Source: Effrenium voratum (taxonomy: Eukaryota > Sar > Dinophyceae > Suessiales > Symbiodiniaceae). Taken from it: 64,000 bases of DNA. The notes beneath the pieces were generated by a model. That model ran no database searches, was not told the DNA's origin, and was given only the letters and a program-made list of their open reading frames with translations. The DNA lies in NCBI GenBank assembly GCA_963377175.1, contig CAUJNA010001247.1, positions 82,106 through 146,105 of the forward strand, in the 5' to 3' direction. Shown here in pieces: positions 53,447 to 62,619 of this stretch. Within the stretch, counting starts at the first letter, position 1. Every line of letters begins with the position of its first letter. The translations under genes and the position numbers were made by a program.

Positions 53447-53689
53447 ATGTCTTTTGCTGGAAACTTTGACCGCTCGTATATTCTCCGCAACATTATCGTG
53501 TGTGTTCTGTTGCCCCTCAGGCGGGGAACATGGACCAAGTTGCTGAGTCAAAGTAGCCTCACGCTTTCAATCGCCAGATATGAAGCGCTTCATTGTGGCC
53601 CTCTTGACTTTTTGCATTCTTCCATAGCCTCACTGGGAACTTGTATTTTGAATTCGAGGGCCAATGCATCGGCGCATGCCTGCCCACCG

Positions 53690-54193
53690 GCCAGGTGTGT
53701 CCAATTCACCCGCGCCCCGTCCCTAGCATGGACAGAGGTGCCGCCCTTTCTTTTCGGGGGGGGGGGGGGGCGGAAGCGTCTTGCCAATTCGTCCGCCTTC
53801 GGGGTCTTCGGAGCAAGTCTCTTGGCAGATTTCTATGTGCAATTTCTCGAACAGCGCGCCTTTTCGTTACGGGAAAGGCACATCTCTTCAGCCCACCACG
53901 CAAAGGAACTGGGGGGAGATGTCCTATGGCTTTTGTGGTTGCATGGAGGTTGCGGGCACCAAGCTGTTGTCAAAGTTGCAGGGTAAGTCAAGATGCTCTG
54001 CATCTATGGTCTGTTGAGTTTGCAGCAATTGCAAGTTGGGATGGTGTGCATGAGGCCCTCGCAAGAGCAGAGCAGGGTCCTCACTGTCGGGCTCCCAGCT
54101 TCTTATCTTCAGTTGTGTGGCATATTTCTTGCTCGCCACTGGTTCTGTGCTGTATGAGGTTCGGCACGTGCAAGCAAGTTCCAAAGGCAGGCA
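53690..54193 (+). repeat. local duplication, copy 2
   Basis: Counterpart of 52487-52762, with an extra 240 bp between the two matching parts. It contains a G12 run at about 53757-53770. Confidence 0.82.
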
Positions 54194-54384
54194 GAATGTG
54201 CACATGGAGGAGATTTCACACTGTTCCAGCACCCTGGTCCATGGATTGTGCAGGTTCCCTTCTACACAAGAATGCACCGTTTTCCCATTGACAGGCATTT
54301 TTGGAGCGGGCAGATTGTAGTTTGTTGGACACAAGGGCTGACAAACACCTTGGGAATTGGTTCTCACTGTTTTGGTTGTGAGTG

Positions 54385-55821
54385 GGCCGTGGGCAGCTTA
54401 CCATGGACTCTGTTGCCAGCCGCCGCGCGAGCTCCTGAAAAGAGCCCTTGCCTCAGTCTGGAAGATGCACGCTTCCTGGAGTCGTTTTTTGCTCTGAACC
54501 CTGGTCCAATAGTCAATCTCCGCTGGCTATGACGCCAAAAAGGGAAGAACCCAATGGCCGTGGCTCAGGCTCGCCGAAACCAGCTCCTCCCGCACGCGAG
54601 GCTGGGGCTTTTTTTCTTCCCCAGATTGAGATGAACTCCCTATGGACACTCTATAGATGGTATGTGGCACAGCATCCCTCCAGTCGTCCATGTCACAAAG
54701 CCCAAGGAGTCTCTGAGAAATGGGTCCAAGAAGGAGAACCAGAGCCTGAAGTCCAGGTCCAGCGGCCCTAAGGAGAGCCACGTCGGAGTCCTTTTTTTCG
54801 GCCGGCGTTTCAGCGGAATCGGTTCAAACAAATATATATGAGCCTGAGCTGAACACCCTAAGGGTTCAATAGAGATTTAAGAGTTCAAACCTTCTTTGGC
54901 TGAAGATGGAAGTGAGATGGCACTGAAATCAACAGTCGAGTGTTGGAAGAGATGCTGGTAGAAGCTGGTGGGCAGGAGGCAACTCCGGCAGTTTCACAGC
55001 AGCGCGCTGCGATGCGGAGTATGATTCGGCTCTTCGGCTGCGATGGGCTCCGACTGTGAGCGAAATATTTTGCGGCATGACGTGACCCGCCCGAACTCGG
55101 AGACTCGAAGTCGAACTCCCCCCCAGCAAAGAAGGAAGACACGCGCGAGCATGATGTCGAGCTCAAACTCGAGCTGCCCCCGGCCGAACCAAAAGTCGCG
55201 CACGCCCGAACTCAAACTCGAACTCGAACTCGACCAGCTCGCGGAGCAGACAGATCCGGGTCGCCACAGCATTGGTTCTCGTTTGGATGTAGCCTTGGCA
55301 ATTCTTTTCACGCGCGCGAGCCAAGAGCTTGTCTCCATCGACCAATCCCTGCAGATTAAGGCCGGACAAGCTGCGGCCGGTTGCAAGGGCTGGCCGCCTC
55401 AGAGCTGAAGCACACCGCCGGACACGTCGATTGATCATTTGGTTTGGCTGGTTTGGCCCTGGCCGCTATGGGAAGCACCCAGCGCCTTCGGGGTTTGTGA
55501 ATCTCGCACTGAGAAGCCACGTCTGAACTCTTCGCACCTGGTTGAGTTGTGGCCTGAGCGCCCAAAACGGCCAGCGGCCCACTTGCTGCAGGCTGCTGCT
55601 GTGGCCAGCCAGCTGCGAGGTCGGTCTTTGGTCTCGGGCCCTCGCCGTCAGATCTGCGAACAGGTCGCCGTCAGCCGGAACCGGCCGTGCCATGTGAGGC
55701 AGGGGCATCTATTGGATCACGGCTGGTTGTCAGCGGATTTTGCAGCCAGCTCGCACATCCGCAAGCTTGGCGGCGAAAAGCCGATGTCCATAAGCTGGAC
55801 TTGTCTCCAGGTACGCTCGCC
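54385..55821 (+). other. exon-like segments, unidentified
   Basis: About 54385-54532 ends Val-Asn-Leu-Arg-Trp-Leu-stop and could be a C-terminal exon. 55043-55408 opens with ATG, holds a (Leu-Glu)n-rich stretch made from CTCGAA repeats, and then reads as helical protein. About 55520-55821 ends at a GTACGC donor-like site. No family recognised for any of them. Confidence 0.3.
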
Positions 55822-55895
55822 TTCCTGCAGCAGTAGCTGCCTGAGATTCTAGCGCAGAGGTAGATGGCAGAGGTAGATGATATGCCCTCTTTCTA

Positions 55896-56384
55896 GGAGG
55901 ATGCAAATGCCCTTGCAAGGGGCCTGGCTATTACACCTAGGTTTGAGCACAAGCAGCTCTGGTTCCTGCCTCGGCGTTGTGCAAGTCTGCTTGATTCCGC
56001 AACTCGCGCAGTCTTACTCCTGGATGGAATGTATTTTTGGCATGCTGCGATTGGAGAGGCAGCAGGATCGCGAAGGGCCAACTTCATGAATTAACAGGAA
56101 ACATTGACATGGCCTGGTCTCAGGCAGCTGCAGCATCAGGTGCGACAGGAGTCACAGGCGCAGAGATGAATGTGCTGAATTGGTTTGCTCGAAATGTTGC
56201 CAGGCCAGCTTGCCATCGACCGCAGGAGCTGGGCCATGGTTTGCGGGGCCAATTCAGTGCTGTGTGCGTTCCAGTTTTGCCGAGATTGCGACGTTGGCAT
56301 GTTTCAGAGGATGCTCTTCCGCTCAAGCTTGACCTGACGCACGTCAAGCAGATAACTGGGCCTTTGTCGGAAGGCAGGCGCTGA
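55896..56384 (+). other. two exon-like segments, unidentified
   Basis: About 55896-56090 follows TTTCTAG and reads Glu-Asp-Ala-Asn-Ala-Leu-Ala-Arg-Gly-Leu, later Leu-Leu-Leu-Asp-Gly-Met-Tyr, to a stop. About 56150-56384 reads Asn-Trp-Phe-Ala-Arg-Asn-Val-Ala-Arg, later Leu-Pro-Leu-Lys-Leu-Asp-Leu. Both look coding. I could not name the family. Confidence 0.35.
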
Positions 56385-56820
56385 TGCTAAGCGTCCACCT
56401 ATAAAACAACCTTCAACTGAATGGCGGATGCCCTTAATTCCAAGAGCAGGGTAAGGCAGCAAGCTTCCCAGAAGCCTTCTGCTTCACGGCTTGGAGTCAA
56501 CTGCTGTCGCGGAAGGCCTTAGCAAGCCTCGGAATCGACTCGCCAGGATTCCGAACTCCTCAAACCCCCAGAGGAAGGCCACCCATCGCCGGGTCCCGAG
56601 ACACGTTTGGTGGACATTTTAAAGCATGCCACACGCTTGCCCCGAAGCAAGCAACTACTTGAGGCTTGGTGGCATTCGGAGGCCATGGCTTTAAGCGCTT
56701 GTGCCTTGTGCTCGCATCTTGCACCATGGTTCACCGAAGGAGTTTTTCTAGCGCAGGATGTGGCTCCAGCTTCTGCCAGGGGGCATGCGCCTTGTGTAGC
56801 CCCCCAGGACCGAGCCAATA

Positions 56821-56919
56821 GGCTGTGGCTCAAAACATGTACCAAGATGGCACCTTGGTACATAGAATCAAAGACTATCACCTGCGTAACCCTAGCTCTT
56901 TTAAGTTTGAGCCACACCC
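56821..56919 (+). mobile_element. family-A inverted-repeat element (short form, diverged)
   Basis: GGCTGTGGCTCAAAAC to GTTTGAGCCACACCC. The interior is diverged but keeps ACCTGCG. Flanks AATA and ATAT. Confidence 0.78.
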
Positions 56920-57233
56920 ATATGCCAGGTACAAAGCGTACATTGGGCTGTGGGTGAGTGGCAGTTGGCAATTTGGAGTCGTTTCTGTAGGGAGCTCTTC
57001 GCTTGTTGCCGCATGCGCTGGATGAGTCTTGCTCTCAGGACGTCAGCCGGGCGCGAAGCCTGTGCCCTGTGATGAAAGGGGCACCTCGTGCACCGGAGCT
57101 CTGCTCAGTCAGAGGTACATAGTGGAGCTGGTGACTCCTCGAACGGCATTGCGCTTGGAAGTGGGGGGGGGGGGTCGTTTGCTCCCTGTAAATTGTTGAT
57201 CTCACAAGTTCGTCTTCGTTTTTTTTTTTTGCC

Positions 57234-57335
57234 AGCTGCGATCACTGCAGGCTCAGGCAGTCTCCTTTTTGCACCAGAAGGAGGACCTCAAGAGAGTCGA
57301 AAGCAGCACACCAGAGTCACTCCACGTGATGTCGT
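57234..57335 (+). other. exon-like coiled-coil segment
   Basis: After a T-rich tract and GCCAG, the frame reads Leu-Arg-Ser-Leu-Gln-Ala-Gln-Ala-Val-Ser, then Gln-Lys-Glu-Asp-Leu-Lys-Arg-Val-Glu, to a stop near 57335. It may be a C-terminal exon of an unidentified gene. Confidence 0.35.
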
Positions 57336-57847
57336 AACATGCATGGCTGACCTGAGCAGGATAATGATGCGGAGCTGAGCCCTATGATGATGCTGCGCCC
57401 AGCGCGGGCAGCTTAGACACTCTGCAACGCTCAGCTGCATTGCTGCTAGATCCTGATTCCACCCGGAGTTATCATGGCTAGCCGGTTGTAGCAACTGGAC
57501 CGTTTGTTTATAGGTTCCAAGCATAGCCTGCAAGACAGGCGCTTTACTTTGCCCTTACTTTGCTATGTCACGTAATGAAGCGCTTTGCTAGAGGAATAAC
57601 CCTCAAGAGCTAAGCAATCTTTCCTGCAGGCATACGACAGTGGGAGAGGGCAGTCTTTGGAATCCCACACCTTGCTTTAGACAGCCCATTGTTGCAATGG
57701 TCTTAGTGCATGTCGCAGGAGTTTCTCTCGGATCCATGCCTCCCCCGGTTCGCTTGCTCCTGCCGAGAAGCCTGGCTGCGGTGGTGCCACAGACAGGCTG
57801 GGATCAGCCGGTGGAACCCGGGGGCTTTCATTGGCCCGGTTGGGTAT

Positions 57848-57938
57848 GGGCCATGGGTCAAAATTAAGCCACCAGGATATGGACCGCAGAGTTTAGTCCA
57901 TGGTCCATTTACCAGGGCAACCGATTTTGGGTACATAT
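57848..57938 (-). mobile_element. family-A element, one end missing
   Basis: GGGCCATGGGTCAAAATTAAG at the left with short-form motifs inside (GTTTAGTCCATGG, CCATTTACCAGGG). The right terminal repeat is lost after GGGTACATATGG. Confidence 0.7.
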
Positions 57939-57953
57939 GGGTGTGTCTTTTTC

Positions 57954-58056
57954 TGGTACTTTTCAGGGTATTTTGGGGGTATTTTTTGGAAAGCCTGGTT
58001 TTCCATGGTACACTCCTTTTTTAGTAGAGGGTCGACATGATACCCTGAAAAAAGAG
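57954..58056. mobile_element. foldback hairpin segment
   Basis: TACTTTTCAGGGTAT is mirrored by ATACCCTGAAAAAAG about 100 bp away. It may be a further small inverted-repeat element. No duplication seen. Confidence 0.5.
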
Positions 58057-58343
58057 GGTATTTGGAGGTTACGGGGGCACAACCCGCCGCCGCTGTCGGG
58101 ATCTCCGGGCCCTTTAGCCCTTTGAAGGCCGGAGCGCCATCTCGGTGTCAAGTGCACGGGCCCCAGCTTCGGCCTATCCCAGTTGGAACCCGCGCAACTG
58201 CCCCAGGTTCGGTGAGAGAGACTTTTCCTGTTGAATGAAGAAGCACACAGAGCCCTTTCCAGCTTGGGTGGAGCGGGTCGCCGTTTTATGGTTTCGGCAG
58301 CACGACTTTCGCATTTTCTTCCGGCGAGCAGCCCAGCCAGAAA

Positions 58344-58461
58344 GATACTGTGGATGGACGCAATCCTGCACCACCTAAGAAACCCTGGAATGATGATTCT
58401 CCTGTACATACCAACAAACAATGATTCCCCATAGTTTTGGATTTTGTCCATCCACAGTATC
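58344..58461. mobile_element. foldback element with GATACTGTGGATGGAC ends
   Basis: The left end GATACTGTGGATGGAC is mirrored exactly by GTCCATCCACAGTATC at the right, 118 bp in total. No clear target duplication. Confidence 0.7.
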
Positions 58462-58819
58462 AGTGTACCAGGATGAAGATGACATCCGTGAAAGGCTCAA
58501 CAAGGCAGGGATCGCATGAGGGTAGACGGGTGCAGCCGCCTTGTAAATTCTTTACATGGTTTTGGGTAGGCAATTTTGGTGCCAGGTTTTGATTATGATT
58601 CACATCCTTGCACCGCAGAGAAGCGTTTTGATTCGAGTCGGAAGGAGCTGTGCCAGTGCGACAAGGAGAATTGCGAGGCGTTTTGAGTGGGTTTCCTCCA
58701 TTCGGCCGAGAGGAAGCCATGAAAGGACAAGTGTCGAAGAATTATCCTGCACTGTTTTGGACTTGCGACCAATGGCGCTTCCTCACGGCCATGGGTTGAC
58801 ATGACATGTCGCTTTTGAG

Positions 58820-60388
58820 TTCCTGTATCCTCAAGTGGCCGTTCGAAGTAATACTCCATCATGTTGGGGGGGGGACGAAGCACTTTTTGTAACCAAGCAA
58901 AGGTGCCGCAAAATGCAGAGCTTGCGGGCAATGCTGCGCCTGAGGCTGGATGCGCGTGAGTCCCTATATGTCCAGATGCTTGATGCTGTGTCAGACCTGC
59001 CTTATTCTGCTGGCATTGTGTCAGTTGTTTCTCTGGCTTCCCTCTGGATGCTCATAGTAGAATTCAGGTTTACTGACTACAGGAAGCGTCATTGCAGGAT
59101 TTCCTCCAGATTGTCATACGAGGGCTACTGGGCTCTCAGGCAATCCATGCGCACTCGTGCCCGGCAGGAAAACAGCCTTGCAGCGGCAGCCAAGGAGATC
59201 ATTGGAGAGCCCTTGAACCAAGTCGGGTTCTCAGGAGCCCTCGCGTTCTTGCCGCAAGGGATGCCAAAAGGTCATGTCAATGGTCCGAATTGAGCAAAGG
59301 TCAGACAAAGAAACGCCTCGGGTTGATGTTCGACAATCCGACTAGACGTGACCAAATATCATAGTTCCCGACATTGCAGATGTGACATGATGTGACCATT
59401 TGATCAATCGTCCTCCTGTTTTCGTCCTTCACGCTGCATGCTCAGGTCGTTGCATGAGCTCCAGCGAGACATCGTTTTGAAAGGCCCTGAAGGCCCCAAT
59501 TCGCAATCGAGCGGACCGTTTCCAGCCGTGTCATGAGTTGACAGTGTGTTTTTTGGTCCAACTTTTGACACAGATATAGATGGCCAGACTGGAATAATTC
59601 GCATTTGCAAGCAGCGCGGATGTGCAGACTTGGAACGCACGCTGGGAAATGGCACACAGCTATGCAGAAATGACACCTAAGACAAAGTGCAGCTTTTGAA
59701 CAGTTCGAGTTGCCATCCCGTGAATTCATTAGTTCAGTCCAAAAAGGCGTGCGGTCTTGCTCATGCGAATCCTTGCATCACGTCAGCTTCAAGGCCGGAG
59801 CCAAGTTTGGCCCGAGAGTTGCGGCGTCAGGCCGGAGGACTGAGCCGATGTCGGTTAGTGGCGCCAGTGAGGCTGACGTGTCCGTCTTGACTGAGGAGCT
59901 TGGGTGCAAGCTTCAGATCTTTGAATTTTAAGCATCCTTCTTTGGTTTCTCCTCAATCGGGATTAGATGAGCTTTCCCAATTATGAATGTGTTTCCACCA
60001 GATGCATGTTCCTGACACTCTCCTTCCTTGCAGTTGCTTGTTCAGTTGTTCCCTGCTCAGCGAATTCTTTGGTGCCTTGGGCTGGTGATTGAGTGACTAG
60101 CTTCCTTCGTAGGTTTTGAACAGGCTGACAAACCCGAGCAAGGGGAGTATAGTGAGGCCCCAGGTGAGCGCTTCGTTCGGCGCCTTGCTTCTTCGTTCAC
60201 AGATGGCTGTGGGTCATAACCTATGCCCCATTTTGGGGCGGATGAACACCCATGTACCACCAATTTGGATGTTCACCAGGGGTACAGGGTTTTCCCATGC
60301 CGGATGTGAGCCTCGGAGGCTGGTCGAGGTTCAACTTAAGGGTATCACGTCCTGGAAAGGTGTGTTCTCCAAGATTGCAAAGAAGTAA
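58820..60388 (+). other. exon-like segments, unidentified
   Basis: 58835-59080 contains a hydrophobic stretch (Ile-Val-Ser-Val-Val-Ser-Leu-Ala-Ser-Leu-Trp-Met-Leu) likely to span a membrane. About 59710-59931 ends Leu-Gln-Ile-Phe-Glu-Phe-stop, and about 60303-60388 ends Phe-Ser-Lys-Ile-Ala-Lys-Lys-stop; both look like C-terminal exons. They may belong to one or two genes upstream of the proton channel. A family-A element lies at 60205-60301. Confidence 0.35.
60205..60301 (+). mobile_element. family-A inverted-repeat element, diverged
   Basis: GGCTGTGGGTCATAACC at the left, inner CCCCATTTTGGGGCGG and GATGTTCACCAGGGGTAC, and a right end reduced to TTTTCCCATGCC. It lies immediately upstream of the exon-like segment at 60303. 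Confidence 0.75.
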
Positions 60389-60841
60389 GCCAACAATCTA
60401 ACGTTGAATTCGGATTAGTGAACCCTTGTGTAGAAACACGGCGGTGTTTCCCTCCAAAAGTGATGAATAGCAGCGACACCCCCATGAATAAACCGGGGTT
60501 CCCCTCCCACCTAACATGGAAGTGCAGAAAAGTCGCCGTTGCAAGAGGAAAGTCGTCTTTCCACAGGTGTCTATGGGCTTCCGGGTTCTCCTCCCGGGCT
60601 CCCCAAAAAATTCGCCCATTTCGGTCGAGGAGCTGCTGCTGCTGACTCCGCGGCACCGCCACGGCTGCCACGAGCGCCTGAAGATTGCGCGGCGCCTGGG
60701 GCGCTTGGACCAGGCCGGCTGGGGCGCCAACGGCCGGCTGCGGCTGGGGGAGATCTTGCACACCAGGCGGGGGGGCGGCGGCTTCGGGGCGGCGCGGCGG
60801 CTTTTGGGGCGCGTTGGCGCGTAGGCAGCTGCGATTCAGGT

Positions 60842-60980
60842 GGCTGTGGTTGTGTCAAAACTGTGTTGGGATTTTTGTTTTTGGTTGGTAGGTGAATTCA
60901 CCACCCATTTTAGGCGTTGTTTTAGTGGGGATTGAACCGGATGTTCACTGGGGGTACGATTTGGATTTTGACCCATGGCC
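60842..60980 (+). mobile_element. family-A inverted-repeat element (long form)
   Basis: GGCTGTGGTTGTGTCAAAAC to TTTTGACCCATGGCC, 139 bp, with the full interior (GGTGAATTCACCACCC, GATGTTCACTGGGGGTAC). Flanks AGGT and TTTC do not match. Confidence 0.82.
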
Positions 60981-61362
60981 TTTCTCTGAGGTTCCATGTT
61001 TTTTCTGGGAGGGCTCGTGCTTCGGAGCGAAATTTCAAGGCGGGGGAGGGCTTGAAAAGGCCCACCGACCAGAAAAATGCTCCGATTGAAGCTGGTTGAG
61101 TGGATCACCTTCTAGCAACGGTCGGGCAAATGTTGGGGGAAGGACTCATGCGAGCCGAAGAAAATCCAACGCCAAGGCTGCTAGAACATGAGACGTCTTC
61201 TGAGTCTTGAATGTCGTGATTCTGACATGAAGTTGGTTGGTGCTGCTGGCTTGCGGGGCTTGAGGGCTTGACCACTACGCCTACGCCTATTCGTCATCAA
61301 GAGATGGTCAGAAGGTTTTCCATGAAACATGTGTTTTCGCAGATGATGCTTTCACAAAATGT

Positions 61363-61435
61363 GGGTGTGGGTCAAAATGAAACCATTTACCAGGCTCTAT
61401 TTTGGGTACCCAGTTTTGACCCGCAATGTCATGAT
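61363..61435 (-). mobile_element. family-A element, 73-bp deleted form
   Basis: GGGTGTGGGTCAAAATG to GTTTTGACCCGCA with perfect ATGT flanks (61359-61362, 61436-61439). It lies 40 bp before the first proton-channel exon that I can see, so probably in an intron. Confidence 0.8.
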
Positions 61436-61475
61436 CCTTGAGTTGCTCAAGGCACCCGCTTCCTACTTTTTCCAG

Positions 61476-62335
61476 CCATCTGCCAGGCTGGCGGAGGGCG
61501 TGATTCTGTTGCTGGTGACACTGGAGCTTTGCATGACCTTATTGGAGTGTGGCTTGAAGTCGGGCTTCATTTGTCTCTTCCAGGTTGATGTGGTCTGCAA
61601 CGTAGATGGCTTTGTCTGCGAGAGCGCAGAGGGCAGGAGGACGAGCCTCGTGTTGGAGACTTGCGAGATGATGTCGAAAGTGATCGTGGCTCACTTGTCC
61701 AAAGCGAATCGACCTTTTGACCTTCCGGCTTTCCAATTTTGGGCCATCTTGTCATGACCACAAAAGGTCAACCTTGTGTTTCCCGGACCTTTGTGGAAAC
61801 TGAGGTGGTGCTCTTTGCAGTGGAGATGATGCTGAAAGTCTCGGTGGCTCCTGTGCACACGCTGAGCAACCTCTGGCACCTGCTGGACATGCTGGTGGTC
61901 TTCGGAAATCTTCTCTTCACCTTCTGCCTGGCCGGCCGGGGGGAGCTGTCTCTGCTGCTGCGCTGCTGGCGCATCTTCAAGCTGATCATGCTGGTGGAAG
62001 AGGAGGCTGAGAAGATCGAGGAGCACATCCGAAGGCGCATGAAGGAGGAGACCTCACATGCTTCAGACTGCTCCCCCAGGTCAGCCGGTGCTGCAAGCAC
62101 CACACATCTGAGGCATGCCACGAGAGGTGGCAAGTTCGGGGGTGGCATCGGTGCAGTGCTCGGAACCGCTACGGGGGCTGCCGTTGGAGTGATCCCCGCC
62201 ATCTTCACCTTCGGGCTTTCCATTCCGATTTGCGCAGCAGTGGGTGGTGGAACGGGCCTCTGCGCCGGGACTGCGGTCGCTTTCTCAGTCTTTCGGTGCC
62301 GGTTGCGATACCCGCACGCCAGGATATCTTGTTGA
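61476..62335 (+). CDS. HVCN1: voltage-gated proton channel (Hv1-like), 5' end missing
   Basis: Hv1 channels are four-helix voltage sensors that conduct protons. Exon 61476-61685 follows TTTTTCCAG and encodes S1 (Val-Thr-Leu-Glu-Leu-Cys-Met-Thr-Leu-Leu-Glu), a loop, and the start of S2. A 119-nt GT-AG intron (61686-61804) is likely. The next exon completes S2 (Phe-Ala-Val-Glu-Met-Met-Leu-Lys), S3 (Leu-Leu-Asp-Met-Leu-Val-Val) and S4 (Leu-Leu-Leu-Arg-Cys-Trp-Arg-Ile-Phe-Lys). S4 matches the Hv1 signature RxWRxxR except that the third Arg is Lys. Where most Hv1 proteins have the selectivity Asp in S1, Glu sits here. After a charged helix, about 50 Gly/Ala-rich residues (from 62128) form a possible glycine-zipper membrane hairpin. 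The last 15 or so codons before TGA at 62333 are probably read-through of an intron. The start exon was not found. Confidence 0.85.
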
Positions 62336-62336
62336 A

Positions 62337-62458
62337 CTTGCTGGTTCGATAGGCAGGGAATGAGGGAATGATCCCTTGGTTTCCTTTTGAGGGAATCCCT
62401 AGGTTCATTCTCAAAACTCGGGTTTTGGTCATTCCCTACCTATTGCACCGATCGCAAG
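62337..62458. mobile_element. family-B inverted-repeat element, diverged
   Basis: CTTGCTGGTTCGATAGGCAG at the left matches the element at 27415 almost exactly. The right end (GGTCATTCCCTACC then TTGCACCGATCGCAAG) is its degraded mirror. Flanks TGAA and TTAA (3 of 4). Confidence 0.75.
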
Positions 62459-62619
62459 TTAAGTACGGACTGTCCTACCAGGTCCAGAGCTTTCCTTGAC
62501 GAATTCGCGACATTCCGTTGGATTCTTGTCGTTACAGCTATCCCAGCAATCTTGCCTTTGCATACTTGCTGCATCTTTTTCGGGCGTCTACTCGTTTCCG
62601 AATTTCCATGTTGTCCCAA

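Noticed and set aside
54994..55386. 130-codon minus-strand frame with Ser and Phe-Glu runs
   Set aside because: The runs come from CTCGAA/TTCGAG hexamer repeats; the + strand frame is at least as plausible.
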